Position numbers and translations under genes: made by a program. From Ophiodon elongatus (lineage: Eukaryota; Chordata; Actinopteri; Perciformes; Hexagrammidae): a DNA stretch of 64,000 nucleotides. Below, in pieces: positions 29,001 to 41,800 of the stretch (its first letter is position 1; each line of letters opens with the position of its first letter). The stretch is from positions 1 to 64,000 of the forward strand of contig JACSYO010002136.1 in NCBI GenBank assembly GCA_016806645.1, in the 5' to 3' direction. The notes beneath the pieces are model-generated. The model saw only the letters and a program-made list of their open reading frames with translations, had not been told where the DNA came from and ran no database searches.

Positions 29001-30249
29001 CACAGCATCACTGTATCCACTTCCAGGACACAAGTGCAGTTGCTTTTAAATTAAAAACAGGGTTTTATGATGTCTGCATTAACAAGCAATAAGGTGAAAT
29101 TGCATGTTTCCAAAATCACTATCCTATTTCTTGAAAAAATAAATTACAGTGTTACTTACAAATAAAAAATTAAACCTGACCATACACCCACAGTTTGTGA
29201 TGGCTAATGCTTGCAAACACCATACTAGATATTGCTTTGTTATTGAGATTAATGATTGTTCTCTACTTGTGTTATACTACATTCAGTATATCACAGATAA
29301 ACATTTCAACAGTTTTATTGAGAAAATGAAACCACCTATACCTCACCTGTTTCCTGCTTGTTGTCAAGTTTGAGTTTCTCTGAACTTTCTTTGGAAATTC
29401 AATTTATCATTAATTACCACTTCTTTCATGGATACCAATTAGAGGCACCAGCTGTGACTATTTGCCACCTAATCATAAGATTATTAAAATGAAGTGGCCG
29501 TTTCAAAGGCATACCATAGCAGATCGTTCAGATATAGTAGAGTGGCACACTGCAGTGAACTCTCTGGATCACAATCTTTGAATTCCCTTAACCTCTAACT
29601 GTATGTATGTTGGTTTGCATGACGTCCTGGGCACCATAATCCATTTGGCGGCTGTTTGTGGAACCTCGCATAAATATCAATTTTACTAAGAGTTTGAAAA
29701 GAAATGAAGATTATTTTGCACTCATACATTCTGAGCCTTCCTACCTTCCTCCCAATCATTTGAGTGAGGACACTGAGTATTAGTATTATATCACTTTATG
29801 TGTTGATATCTAAGTCTGATACTGGCATGATCACATTTGTGGTCATACATTTCCAGGGTCTTTGGCAGCAGCCACTGCTTGTTTCATTTTCCAAAAACTC
29901 CACAAGCTCTTTCACTGATCAGGCCCTTCTCTGTTGGGAAATACCATGGTAACGGTGTTGGCAAGAGCTAACTTCAGCTATCGCAACAAACACATATGCA
30001 CAAAGCACAAACACACACACACTGCTGCTGCTAGAGTTTCCCACCAGAGTTGGGCGATTGACATATCCCCCATGGCCTCGGGGCCTCACTAGTCAGAACT
30101 GAGCAGTAATCAAAGCGGACACACAGGTCGAACTTTATTACCAAGCACTCGATAGTAGCTGCAGGAACAGCCACGGGTCCTCCAAAGTACAGAAGGCTGT
30201 ACAGGAAAGAGTTGCAAAATCAAAAACAGCTCTTCGGGCAGCAGATACA
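23014..30249. other. 3' flank of the BGT1-like gene and ~6 kb without a recognised gene
   Basis: The first part is presumably 3'UTR. A poly(A) run lies at 23191-23209 and an ATTAAA that could serve as a poly(A) signal at 23897-23902. Beyond that are AT-rich intergenic sequence and short frames lacking splice context or similarity. TAATTA-type words are frequent around 28560-29420, where enhancers of the next gene could sit, but nothing decisive is visible. Confidence 0.4.
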
Positions 30250-30405
30250 TTGTGGCTTCCTTTGGGCCCGGAGAGCCGGCTAAAAGCTGTTCAAAGTTGA
30301 CTCAAAGATGATTTTTTTTTCCCCTGTGGATGCTAAGTTGAAGTTACAAGACTTTTGTGGTGCTGTTGTAGAGCACTGAAGACGGAGGACTTGGACGTTT
30401 CTCAG
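30250..30405 (+). promoter_or_regulatory. Probable noncoding first exon of the GAT-1-like gene
   Basis: Sequence ending GACGTTTCTCAG followed by the donor GTAGGA at 30406, about 1.6 kb upstream of a good acceptor (GTCTGCAG at 31991-31998). GAT-1 genes have noncoding 5' exons. The left boundary is a guess; no TATA box was identified. Confidence 0.35.
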
Positions 30406-31998
30406 GTAGGAATCACCTTTTTCCCCTTCCCCTTCCTTCCATTTTCTGCTTTTAAACTTTCTGTCATTCAGTAAGTAAGATTTTGTCCATAAATCACAGG
30501 GTTAACACTAAGTAGTTCTATTTTTAGTTCAATAGAGTGCCACAGACCATAAAAATGAATATATTAATCAATAGGAATTCATTAACTGAAACAAACTCTT
30601 TGTTAGTAATTGTTGAGAGAAATTGAAACTCTTCTGCTACTGAATAGCATCATAAAAAATGACATCTTAAAAGTCTCCACTGTCAAACAAATAGCAGGAT
30701 TTACTTTGAATCGAAATGGATGACACCCTCAAAGGGAATTTGTGATGTGGTTGGTATTATTGGTATGCTTTTGAAGCAGATACTCACCTAGGCAACAATT
30801 TGCGAGTACACGTTTGATCATTTCAGAGTACTATACCCGATTGAAGTTTTGATTACTTTTTACACAGTGTAGAGCATAACTCATTCCACAGTATAGGAGA
30901 GAATATTTTTGATCAATGATGATTATGATAAACATCACAGTCACTATTTCAAATGTATCAGACATGACTTTTTCCAATATACTTTTCCAATACTTCTTTT
31001 CATCAACATCATCAAAGGCTAGAAGGCATAAATGATGCATCTGTTAAATGAGGCAAAGGCTTTTCATCATGAGAAATTGCAATCGAATATACATTTGACT
31101 GCTTTGAAAAAACAAAACAGCGAGCACAATGAATCAGGCAGAAAAGAGGCAGAAAAGAGCACAGATAATTAAGTACAGCAGACTTTCGGAATCAACGTGG
31201 TTGATGATTAAGTATGCAGAAGAGTAATACAATGAGAAAGCGAGACCCTGCTGTTTCACAGCTACTCTGTGTGTGAAAATAAGCAGTGAAATTTCTTGAA
31301 ATATATCTATTTTTATTTTATGGAATGTATTGGCTAACAGTCTCGAGCAACGGCATGAAGTGATTTGGTCAATTTCTGGGTCAATCAATATTGGTAATCA
31401 TGAACAACTTCCTCCCAATTAACTTCCTGACGATGTGAGGTCATCCAGGCAGAGATGATGGTTATTCCACAAGCAATGAATGGCTTAATAAAGATTAATA
31501 AAAACTTGACTCTGCAGTATGTGAGTAGTAATTACTTTGAATCCTTCTTTTGTGGAAAGCACAACATTTGTTGGATTTCCCTCCATGATTTTCTTGTCCT
31601 TGCCATTTTTTGGTATTGTGACAACTCACCATGAACTTGACTGAGGTGGACTGGAAAGATAGGTGATGCAGGGTGTGAGTCATTAGTGATTAAGATGCAC
31701 AGTGGAGTGTTCTCAAGGATGACCTAGATTGTGCCACCTTCCTGCTCATATCAGGCCACTGGTGCTTCTTCTGTGCTAGTTTTTTGGCTTGAGTCGACAT
31801 ACCACTTTAAATCAAATAATAACCTTTATCGTGTGTAATTATATGTAGTTTCCCAAGTTAATAAAATGGCTGTAAAAGACCATAAAAATCCCTCAACATC
31901 AATAAATTGTAATTTAAGTATTATGGCATTCAATAATGCCCATATTTATTTGGCATAAAACCTCTGCATAAACTGTTGTATTCTCCCTCTGTCTGCAG

Positions 31999-32167
31999 CT
32001 CTCCTGCACAACTTAGTGTCTGCACATTGTCCTCATTCTGTCGAGTCAAGAACCAAACTCAGAGTGAAAGGCACAGTCGGACCCCAACAGAGACTTTAAT
32101 TCATCACCATTACAGGCCGTGAGGACAGAGTGACTTACTGACCCCACTGGTCTGTAGTGGTCCCACC
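31999..32167 (+). promoter_or_regulatory. slc6a1l: 5'UTR part of the first coding exon, Kozak start
   Basis: A pyrimidine tract and CTGTCTGCAG acceptor precede 169 nt of leader. The start context is CCCACCATGG, a perfect Kozak match, which fixes the initiator at 32168. Confidence 0.65.
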
Positions 32168-32408
32168 ATGGGGAAGACTGGGCAGAGTACAGTGGACTTA
32201 AACTCCCCAACAGAGATCAAACAAGCAGTTCCCTTTGAGGAGCTGGATCCTGTGGCGCCCCCTGCAGATGAAGAGAAAAAGCAAGAAGAGCCGCCTGAAA
32301 GGGGAAGCTGGAAGGGAAGGTTTGATTTCCTTCTGTCATGCGTGGGATACGCCATTGGCCTGGGAAATGTCTGGAGGTTTCCTTATCTGTGTGGCAAGAA
32401 TGGTGGAG
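32168..32408 (+). CDS. slc6a1l: GAT-1-like exon 1: N-terminus and TM1
   Basis: Residues 1-80. A Glu/Pro-rich cytosolic N-terminus, then WKGRFDFLLSCVGYAIGLGN and the CGKNGGG junction. Donor GTGAGT, phase 1. Confidence 0.95.
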
Positions 32409-35400
32409 GTGAGTGCTATAGTAAGACTGACAGAACCAAAAGATTTACAGTTCCGTCAGTTTACAGTTAATTCTGATGACATAATTATCTCTTTGTGAAC
32501 ACATCCTACTGTATTTCAGTGTGTTGAAAGTTGTTGAATATTTCAACAAAGCCACAATAGATGTAAATATATAGTCAAATGTGCAAAAAGTTGGGTGAGA
32601 TTCCCATGGAAGCCTGTATTTCATGTTCAATTATATATTGAGCCATCACTTGGCCCTGCAGTGGGCCTCAAATGGGCCATTGGTGACCATTCTCTAGCCC
32701 TGACCAAATGTCCCAGAACCACCCTCTCCTTTTTACGTGCACCCACACACTCAACCCAACCCTATCTAGCTAATTATTTCCCCTTGTTGACCAGCTAACT
32801 TCACGCTAACCAGCTATAACCAACTAACACCATGTCAAGCTAGCTAGCATGCTCAACACACCAAGCAACAGCCAAAACACAGCCTCCTCTAACTCACAAA
32901 GTGTGCACTCCTATCTACCATATCACATTAGGCTAACAATATGTCAGGCCAAATGGCATGCCACTTGAAACAAAACCAAACAAACCAAGCAGCTTGTGAG
33001 GCCATCTAGCATGCAGCCATCTAATAATCAGCAGCATGCTGATCAATCTATCTTTGCCCGAGTCACACTTTTCTTCTAACTAATAGCCATTCACTGGAAC
33101 TGGCTTTTATTTTATGTTCAGCTTACATGGTGCTGTGGTAGCGATGGATGTCTTATCATGTATGCCTTCATGGGTGGTAAGCACTGCCCTCCCTGAAGAT
33201 TATCTCCCCTACGACACACCTAGATGACCTAATGATAACCACTGTCATAGTAACAACTCTCCGTGAAATTGTTCCATGATGCATATCTCCAACTGCTCCA
33301 TGCTGTTTGTTGCGATACATATCTGAATGTCCTGAAAATACACTCACTAGCCCTTTGACTCTGGTACTGAGGACTTAGGTACTGTAGTATTTTGAAGTAC
33401 TCTGATTAAGAGATGAGACGTTGTGGAACGGAGCCAAATGCATTTGCTAAATCTAAGAATACCACATGCCAGTCTCTTCTCTCCCTCTTTGCCAATCACA
33501 AGCTTCTCTTCCTCCCTCTCAACTGTCCCTACAACCCTTTCAGTCAGATGCCCATTCTTACTAGCTGCGGCCAATCCACTTTTAATTGACTTCTTAAGAA
33601 GTACTGATCAAAGATTATTCAATTAATCAATAAAACAAATGGAGGAATGTGTTTCATAGGTTATTTGACTGAGGTTAGGTCTTTAGCAACACATTAACAT
33701 TTACAGTTTTTAATCAGTCTGTCCGGGCTACTGTATATTCTCTTGACAATGTGTGTCTCCTGCATGCAAATTATACAATATTTTTAAACAAGGCTGTCTT
33801 CTAGCGTTTTTCATAAAATGCTAATAATGTTATAATAATAAAGTAGATCTTCAGGCAAGAGTCGTGGAAGGGAGATGGCATTCTTACCACAATATTACAG
33901 CAATATTTAATTTCTCTTTCAGTCTAAATTGAAGAAGAAAAAACTTAATTTCTTCAAATTGAACATTTAGTTTTAAATTCTGTCATGTTATTATAAGCTG
34001 TTCAATTACATCAGTGTGTTAAAATGCAGTATTATGACATGTTTATACCAGTGTTGCAGCTAAAACCTTTTGAACCCCCCCACCCCCGATCCATCTAACT
34101 GCTATGCATTATCTTACCAAACATGTTTTGTTGACATCTACTTTGTGATGATCCATCAGGGGCCTTTCTGATCCCGTACTTTTTGACCCTTGTGTTTGCG
34201 GGGATTCCTCTCTTCTTCCTGGAGACGGCTCTGGGACAGTACACCTCAGTGGGAGGGCTGGGGGTGTGGAAGCTCCTCCCTATGATGAAAGGTAAGATGT
34301 GGATATAGAAATAGGGAGACACGTATGTACATCTGTTGTTAGATCACTTAAGAATACACATATGTTGATTTACTGACATGATTTTGAACATCTTATCAGA
34401 TCAGAATGGCACCAAGAATATGCACTTACCACATTTTTATTTATTTATTTATTAGCACTAATTCTGTTATGGTGTCTAAGCCTCAAATTCTGCTTGCTTT
34501 ATACTCTCTAGTAAACTTTTTGCTCAATATTTCTGCTTGTCATCAGGCTCTTTCTCCGTTCCATTGCACTTTTTCCAAAAATGACATGGATACGACAAAG
34601 ACTGGCAGAAATGTCTTTTGCAGCCAGTTCTTTGTGGTATAGCAATTATATCACTGCCTCCAAGCTCAACGAACTTGAGTGAAGCACATTTTATCTCCTG
34701 CCAGCGCAGACAGCAGCAGTGATAATGTGTGTCCTGCTGTACTAACTGATACTCAAAGCCAAGGGCAAGATAACATTAGAAATAACAATGATGAGGATAA
34801 TGAAGATTGCAACTAGCATGCTGAGTGAAGCTGTCTGAGGGGAAATCTGCTCCGGAGACCCCTTACATATTATATTACATTTTTCTTTGCACGTCAGCTG
34901 ACCTGTAAAACATAGTAATGTAAAATGCTGATGTCTGTGCGTCTTCCTTCTTCAGGTGTTGGTTTAGCTGCAGTGATCCTGTCCTTCTGGCTCAATATCT
35001 ACTATATTATCATCATCGCCTGGGCACTCTACTACTTATTCAACTCCTTTGGTTCGGTATGTTGCATTATCATTGTCATTAGGGAGCAAACCTTAACTCA
35101 AAATTTTATTTTTTAAATAAAGCTGAAATCTATTGGCAACCATTTAGTTTAAAACAACACATTTTATTAATTATCTTTCAGGCAAAAATGTCAAAAACGT
35201 GCTGGTCCAAGCTTATCAAATGCGAGGAGTTGCTGTCTTGTCGTATTTGATACTAAATTGAATATCGTTTTGAAATTTGTCACTATTATGACATTTTAAA
35301 ACAAAAGCAAATAATTGATCAATTGACAACATAATTGGCAGATAATTCAATAATGACAATAATTTTACATGGCAGTTTTAAGTAAAGTTGCTTTACATTT

Positions 35401-35810
35401 CCCATTTTGTCAAATCTGACCGGTTTGATAGAGATTACAGAAGTTTATCAAAGACTTCAAAGGTAAAATCCTTGTGTCTTTCAGCTCGTTGTTTGGGTTT
35501 TTGTTTCACTCTCCTGGCTCCCATCAGCGTTGTTTCTAGCAGCAGAAGTGAAAATCTCTCATGAAGTCACTGTACTTACCGACTAATAAGGGGATAACAT
35601 GTCAGTGTCATGCCAGCTTGTTTCTGTTGCCCTTAAGTGACTATAAGCAATCGGTTATTGCAGTTTCAATGTCTAATTGGAAATGTATATAAAAAAAATG
35701 GATGGTAGGCATAAAAATAATTCAGTTTTTACACCTGATTACTTCTGTCCATACTTTCATCACCTCATGTCCATCAAGAAAAGACTTGACTCTTGTTTAT
35801 CGCCTCGAAA

Positions 35811-35894
<84 letters not shown>

Positions 35895-38800
35895 CGCTCT
35901 CTTTCTTGGATTTTCCTCACTTTGCCTTTGTATCTCTCTGCGTGAGTGCCCGGCTCAACGAAGCCTATTGGAGGACATATAAAGAATTTGCAGTCATAGT
36001 GCTTGAGGCTATTTTGGTGGGAAAATTGGGGGATTGAGAAGCAGGGATCAAAAAACATATTGTTCAATGTTTTTATCTGACGACCAAAAAACATGGATTA
36101 ACATGGGGGATTTGTGGAGAGTCAAGGAGACACATGATAAATGTGTTTCTGCAAAGAAAAGCAGATATATGTCATTGTGTACGTGCATATGTTTTGTGTG
36201 CAGGAGCTGCCTTGGCAAAGCTGTGACAACCCCTGGAACACAGAGAAATGTTTTTGCAACTACAGTCTGACAGACACCACCAACCTGACCAGTGCTGTCA
36301 CAGAGTTCTGGGAGTAAGTCGGCGAGATGTGTTGCTGCCACACATTGATTGAGAGAGTGTGTGTGTACAAGATGCCCTGTAGAACAATATGTTGAATCTT
36401 TTTGTGCCTATCTGTGTGTGAATTCATTGTCTATGTGTGTTCCTGCAGACGTAACATGCACCAGCTAACCAGCGGTCTGGAGGAGCCAGGCGAGGTTCGC
36501 TGGCCCTTAGTGGGCACTCTGGCGCTGGCCTGGGTCCTCGTCTATTTCTCAATCTGGAAAGGAGTGGAGTGGACAGGGAAGGTCAGACTTGATGCTTCAG
36601 TTTCTCTCCATTCTTTTCACTTCTTTCCCTTTCCTCTTTCATTGTTCAAATTTACGGTACTGTTTCTGCTACATCACACAGGCTGCTTTTATCCGAGCCG
36701 CTTTCTCTCCATTTCGCATATAAGTTTGAATCATGCATCAACAGGACGGGACACAGAGCTGCTCAGGAGGCAAAGCTGGTGTTGCTGTTGGTTGAGTCCA
36801 TTCTTGACTGGTGGAGCAGATTAAAGAGAAAACATTGTAAAGTAAAAAACATGAAGTATAATAAATAAAAATAATTGCATAAAGTGACTTCGGACCGGAC
36901 TGAAATATCAACAACTGTCAAATGGATTTCCATAAAATTCGGTACAAAAGTTCATGTCCTCCTTTGAGCAAATGGTAATACATTCAATCCCCATCAGCCT
37001 TGATGCTTCTTTGATGAGTAGTTAGTTGAGGTTTATATATCAATCCTTTAGTCCATTTGTCCACAGGCCCTTCCAGAAGGCATTAGCTTTAAGTAGGTGT
37101 GTTTTTTCATTTAGGTCTCTCCTCAGGGCTGAAAATGCAATCTGGCTTGACAAGTAATGTGTGTGATTGGTTACTGAGCATTTAAGTCCTGTCTCCTTTC
37201 CAGTTTTATGATTGTCTATGTGTTTATTGATCACAAAGCCCACTGGCATGAGCCACAGCTCATAGTTCACAGCTCAGTTGGATAATATTCGTCATTGCTA
37301 AGTCTATTGATCGGTCCCAGAATTAGAAAAAAAGAGGAATCATCCATTGATCCCAAAATTCACAAGTAAATAAATCTATTTAAGTCTCTTTACTGTGTTT
37401 AGAGTGTCACATTGTGAGTTCACATAAAAGCGGCGCAGAGGATATTTGAATTGGCTCCACAGTCAAACAATACTCTCAAATATATTTGAATATTTTTGTA
37501 TCATTTGATAGATATAGATAGTCGTTGTATTTATTTATTTATTCTTCTCAGATGTTGACTGTTTAAATCTGCTGTCATTCTGCTGTCCACATGCCGTCTC
37601 TCTCACCACATTTCACGAATAGACATGGTTTCTAAATGTATTATTGAATCCCAATCTGCTGGACGATTTAGAGGTGATAGCAAAAGAGTTAGAAAAAGAA
37701 AAAAAATATATATCACTTTTACTACTGCCGTTTTTTTTTTTTTTTTTTAATTACAGCAAGTCCAAGCAACGTATGTGAACAGAAACACATTTTCACATTC
37801 ACTGCTGGTGGATAATTGGATTTTAATGTGAAGCGCCTGAGAGCAGTGAGAAAAAATGAATTCCCCAAGGCCCCAGCCTTGACGGACATCACCAATTAAG
37901 CATAATGATTATACTACTACTGAGTTGCGGGCCACATCCTAAAGGCTCCAGCAATGTCTTCTGGCAAAGAGAAGCCATGAAAATATTCTAGAATATGAGA
38001 CTATTTTCATTCTGTATACTGTGGGTTATTGCATCTCTTGTTTTAACTATTTCAAGGGAAATAACTACGAGTTGTTGGCAAAACCCGTCTTAAAGCAGAC
38101 TTTCTTCCATTATTAGTTCAGCATAATTCTTTTTTTTTTGACAGAATAGTAATCTATGTTCATCTAAATACATCTCTTTCTCTTAGGTGGTGTATTTCTC
38201 AGCCACCTATCCCTACATCATGCTGTTCATCCTGTTCTTTCGTGGGGTCACTCTGCCTGGAGCCATAGATGGGATCCTCTTTTACATCACTCCAGACTTC
38301 AATAAGCTCACCCAGTCTGAGGTAGACAGTTTGCACACATTCAATCACACAGACATGGTCATATACAAACAAACACGAACATGGGCGCATGCGTGTATCT
38401 GACAGGTGTGGCTGGATGCAGCAACTCAAATCTTCTTTTCCTACGGACTGGGCCTGGGTTCGCTCATCGCACTGGGGAGCTACAACACTTACAACAACGA
38501 TGTGTACAGGTAGGAACATGCAGTCACAAGCTTTACACATCCCATTTTCTTCTTTCATCCCAACTGTTTGCTTTGTTCCTCTCTCTTCAGGGACTCCATC
38601 ATTGTGTGCTGTATCAACTCCTTCACCAGCATGTTTGCTGGCTTAGTCATCTTCTCCATTGTAGGCTTCATGGCCCAAATCACCAAGAAACCTGTCAAGG
38701 AATTAGCAGCATCAGGTACGGTACTGTCTCCACTGTTTGTCATTGCAAGACTGCACAGGACTTCTTATAATCGTTGCCTCGGTACTATGTGTATCTTCCA

Positions 38801-41800
38801 TGTTACAGTGTGAGTAAAGCAAACCAATATCCTTCTTTATAAATGGCAGAGAAATGTTTTTAAACTTCAGGCAGGTTGTGTATTTTAGCTTTACGTGGAA
38901 AAAAAGGCATTTTAGACAAATTAATCTGCACATTTCAGTGAACTTAATGTATTTGGCAACCACGGAAATGTAAATAGCATAGTGCTGTTTGTGTCCTGTT
39001 TCTTATCTTTTCTAGAAATATGTAAATATGTTCATGATTATTAATTTCAGTAGTTTACAGTATAATGCCATACGATTAAGCATTTGTAAATTAAATGGTA
39101 TGTCTTCTGCGTGACATTTAGGTCCAGGTCTGGCATTTTTAGCTTATCCTCAGGCTGTCACCCAGCTGCCCATGTCCTCTCTGTGGGCCATCCTCTTCTT
39201 CTCCATGCTCATGATGCTGGGCCTGGACAGTCAGGTACAAACAGCCCACGCTTTACCTGCTGCTGAACAGATGGTTTTATTTATTAGATTCTTTTGACTC
39301 AACCTTGTTCTTAATTGACCCTGTTGGCATTCATAACCCTGAAACACCAACAAAAGCTACTGTATAAGTAAATATTCCATTCATGATTTAATAATAACTA
39401 ACTGCCCTCTGTACAACACTGACGAATGTCTAGTGCTGAGATGAGACTGATGTTAATTTAAGTGAATGTTACTAGCAGTTCAATAAATAATGGAAATGCC
39501 TGTCACTGTAGTCTAAATAATACTCATCTGTTCTTATCTGGGAGAGATTTTAAAAACACAGAATGAAGGCTTGTGATGTGAGAGTCAAAAGTGAACCAAG
39601 TTGTATTAGCAACTTACAAACAGTACTATTTTGTAAATGCTGTGTAAAGATATCACACATAATCTATTTTTGTGAGTTTATGCCCTTCTGTCACGACACT
39701 ATCTAATTTGCATGATGAGACTCGAGGCTACATTAGACGATACTGGCATTACACTCGAATCTTCAACTGACCTGCCAGTGGTTGTATTGCATTGTGGGTA
39801 GTGGGTGGTGTCTCCCACCCACTCCAGTATGTGCTGGGTAAGATGCACCAAAGACACTCTCATAGGCTTGAACTTCGACTTATATCACTCCTGTCATCAG
39901 CTAAAACCCCATAATTGATATATATCTTCAATATTTATTTATATCCTAAATTTGAACTATTATTCTTATTTATACCATTCTAGCATTTTTATTTACACCG
40001 TTGTTATATATTTTTTGTATACACAGTGTACATATGTATTGTTGATATATATTGTGGTAAAATGCAAATACTTATTCGTAATGAATTTCTCTTATAATTT
40101 CTCAATGCTTCTGGACATTTCTGTTCTAGAATGGGAGCAACTGTAGCGTAACCCAATTTACACTAGAGCATCAATAAAGTATTTCTGATTCTAATGTAGG
40201 GGCATGGTTTTGACAAAGAACATTGATTAATTGAATAAAAAAGATGATATCTCTGAATTTTGACTATTCTAAATCATTGGGATGTTCTTTTAATAACAAA
40301 CTGCAGTACAATCTTACCCGTGACTCTTTGTAATATGTATTTATTAGTTCTGCACAGTGGAAGGCTTCATCACAGCTCTGATGGATGAATATCCCATGGT
40401 GCTGAGGAAGAGGAAGAAGACCTTCATCCTCATCGTCTGCTTTATCTCCTTCATCATCGGCATCTCCAACGTCACACAGGTGCAGTTGTGTCCACCTCTG
40501 TGTATCACATGCCCTTAGTCCATGTTGATTCTTTTGCATGTAAAATGGCACTGACGTTAACCTGTAAGCAGAATGTGTGAATGTTTGACTATGTTTTATA
40601 AGAAGGTGCTTGTATTAAAACCCAACACACATACACACCTGAATACACACCTTTTCCAACACTAGGGAAAAGAGCCCCTTCCTGCATTATACATAATGAC
40701 AAAACGATCTCACAACAACCTGCGGTGCACATTCATAATGAATATTTTATTCAATAAAGAGAGGGTTATTAATATTCAGCTTCTAAATCAAGTTTGTGTG
40801 TCTGTGTGTGTGTGTGTGTTGAAATATTCCAGGGTGGTCTGTACGTGTTCAAGCTGTTTGATTACTACTCTGCCAGTGGGATGTGTCTTCTTTACCTCGT
40901 CTTCTTCGAAACTGTGTCCATATCCTGGTTTTATGGTAGGAAATCTATTGTATGCAGTCTACGCCTAAACCAAACACTGTAGGGTGAAATCAAATGTAAC
41001 CACAGCTGAAAAAAAGCTGAGCTGGATAGAGCGGACTATATTGTTCCAAGTCACCGAATTAATCAAGCCTTTTGATTTTCTATACTGTAGCTGTCCAACA
41101 GGAAATTACATCTATCTGCTCCACTTTCTGTGATAATACTCTCCGTCCAATCAGCTTTGCCTCTCTTTCACCCCATAAGGCTTTGTCCCTCTTCTTATTA
41201 TCTCCACATTAAGACACACTTCTTCTTTGTATTCCTCTCTTTATGCTACAGGAGCTGACAGGTTTTATGATAACATTGAGGACATGATCGGCTATAGGCC
41301 ATGTGGCTGGTGGAAGCTCTGTTGGAAGTTCTTCACTCCGCTGATCTGCCTGGTAGGTGGTGAATGATTATCAATTTAGAGTCTACAATGTGCGTTTTTC
41401 TCAGTCAAACTCTAGCATGTGCTTCCTTCTCCCTCACGGAGATCTATCAAGCTGCAGCAGGTGCCAATAGGTAGAGAATTGATGACATTGCTGAATTGGT
41501 TTCCTCTGCCGTGTGGTGATTTGTGCCATAACTTGTGAACTGTCAAGCCCTCAGGGAAATCTAGTTTTTTTGTGACTTCGGCCCAGATTCACTGAGATGT
41601 CTTTCAACCGACATATAAATCACCAAATCAGTGCTTGCTGTTCTCATTCTGCATCTAGTTAACTGGCAAAAGATTAACGTTACATGTACTAAATATAATA
41701 ATTGTGTATTGTAGGGGGTGTTTACCTTCAGTGCCATTGAGATGACCCCTCTGACCTTGGGGAAGTATGTGTACCCGCTGTGGGGCCAAGTGATTGGCTG

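Noticed and set aside
35677..36094. SLSLSL and ERERER frames on opposite strands
   Set aside because: Produced by the TC microsatellite in an intron of the GAT-1-like gene.
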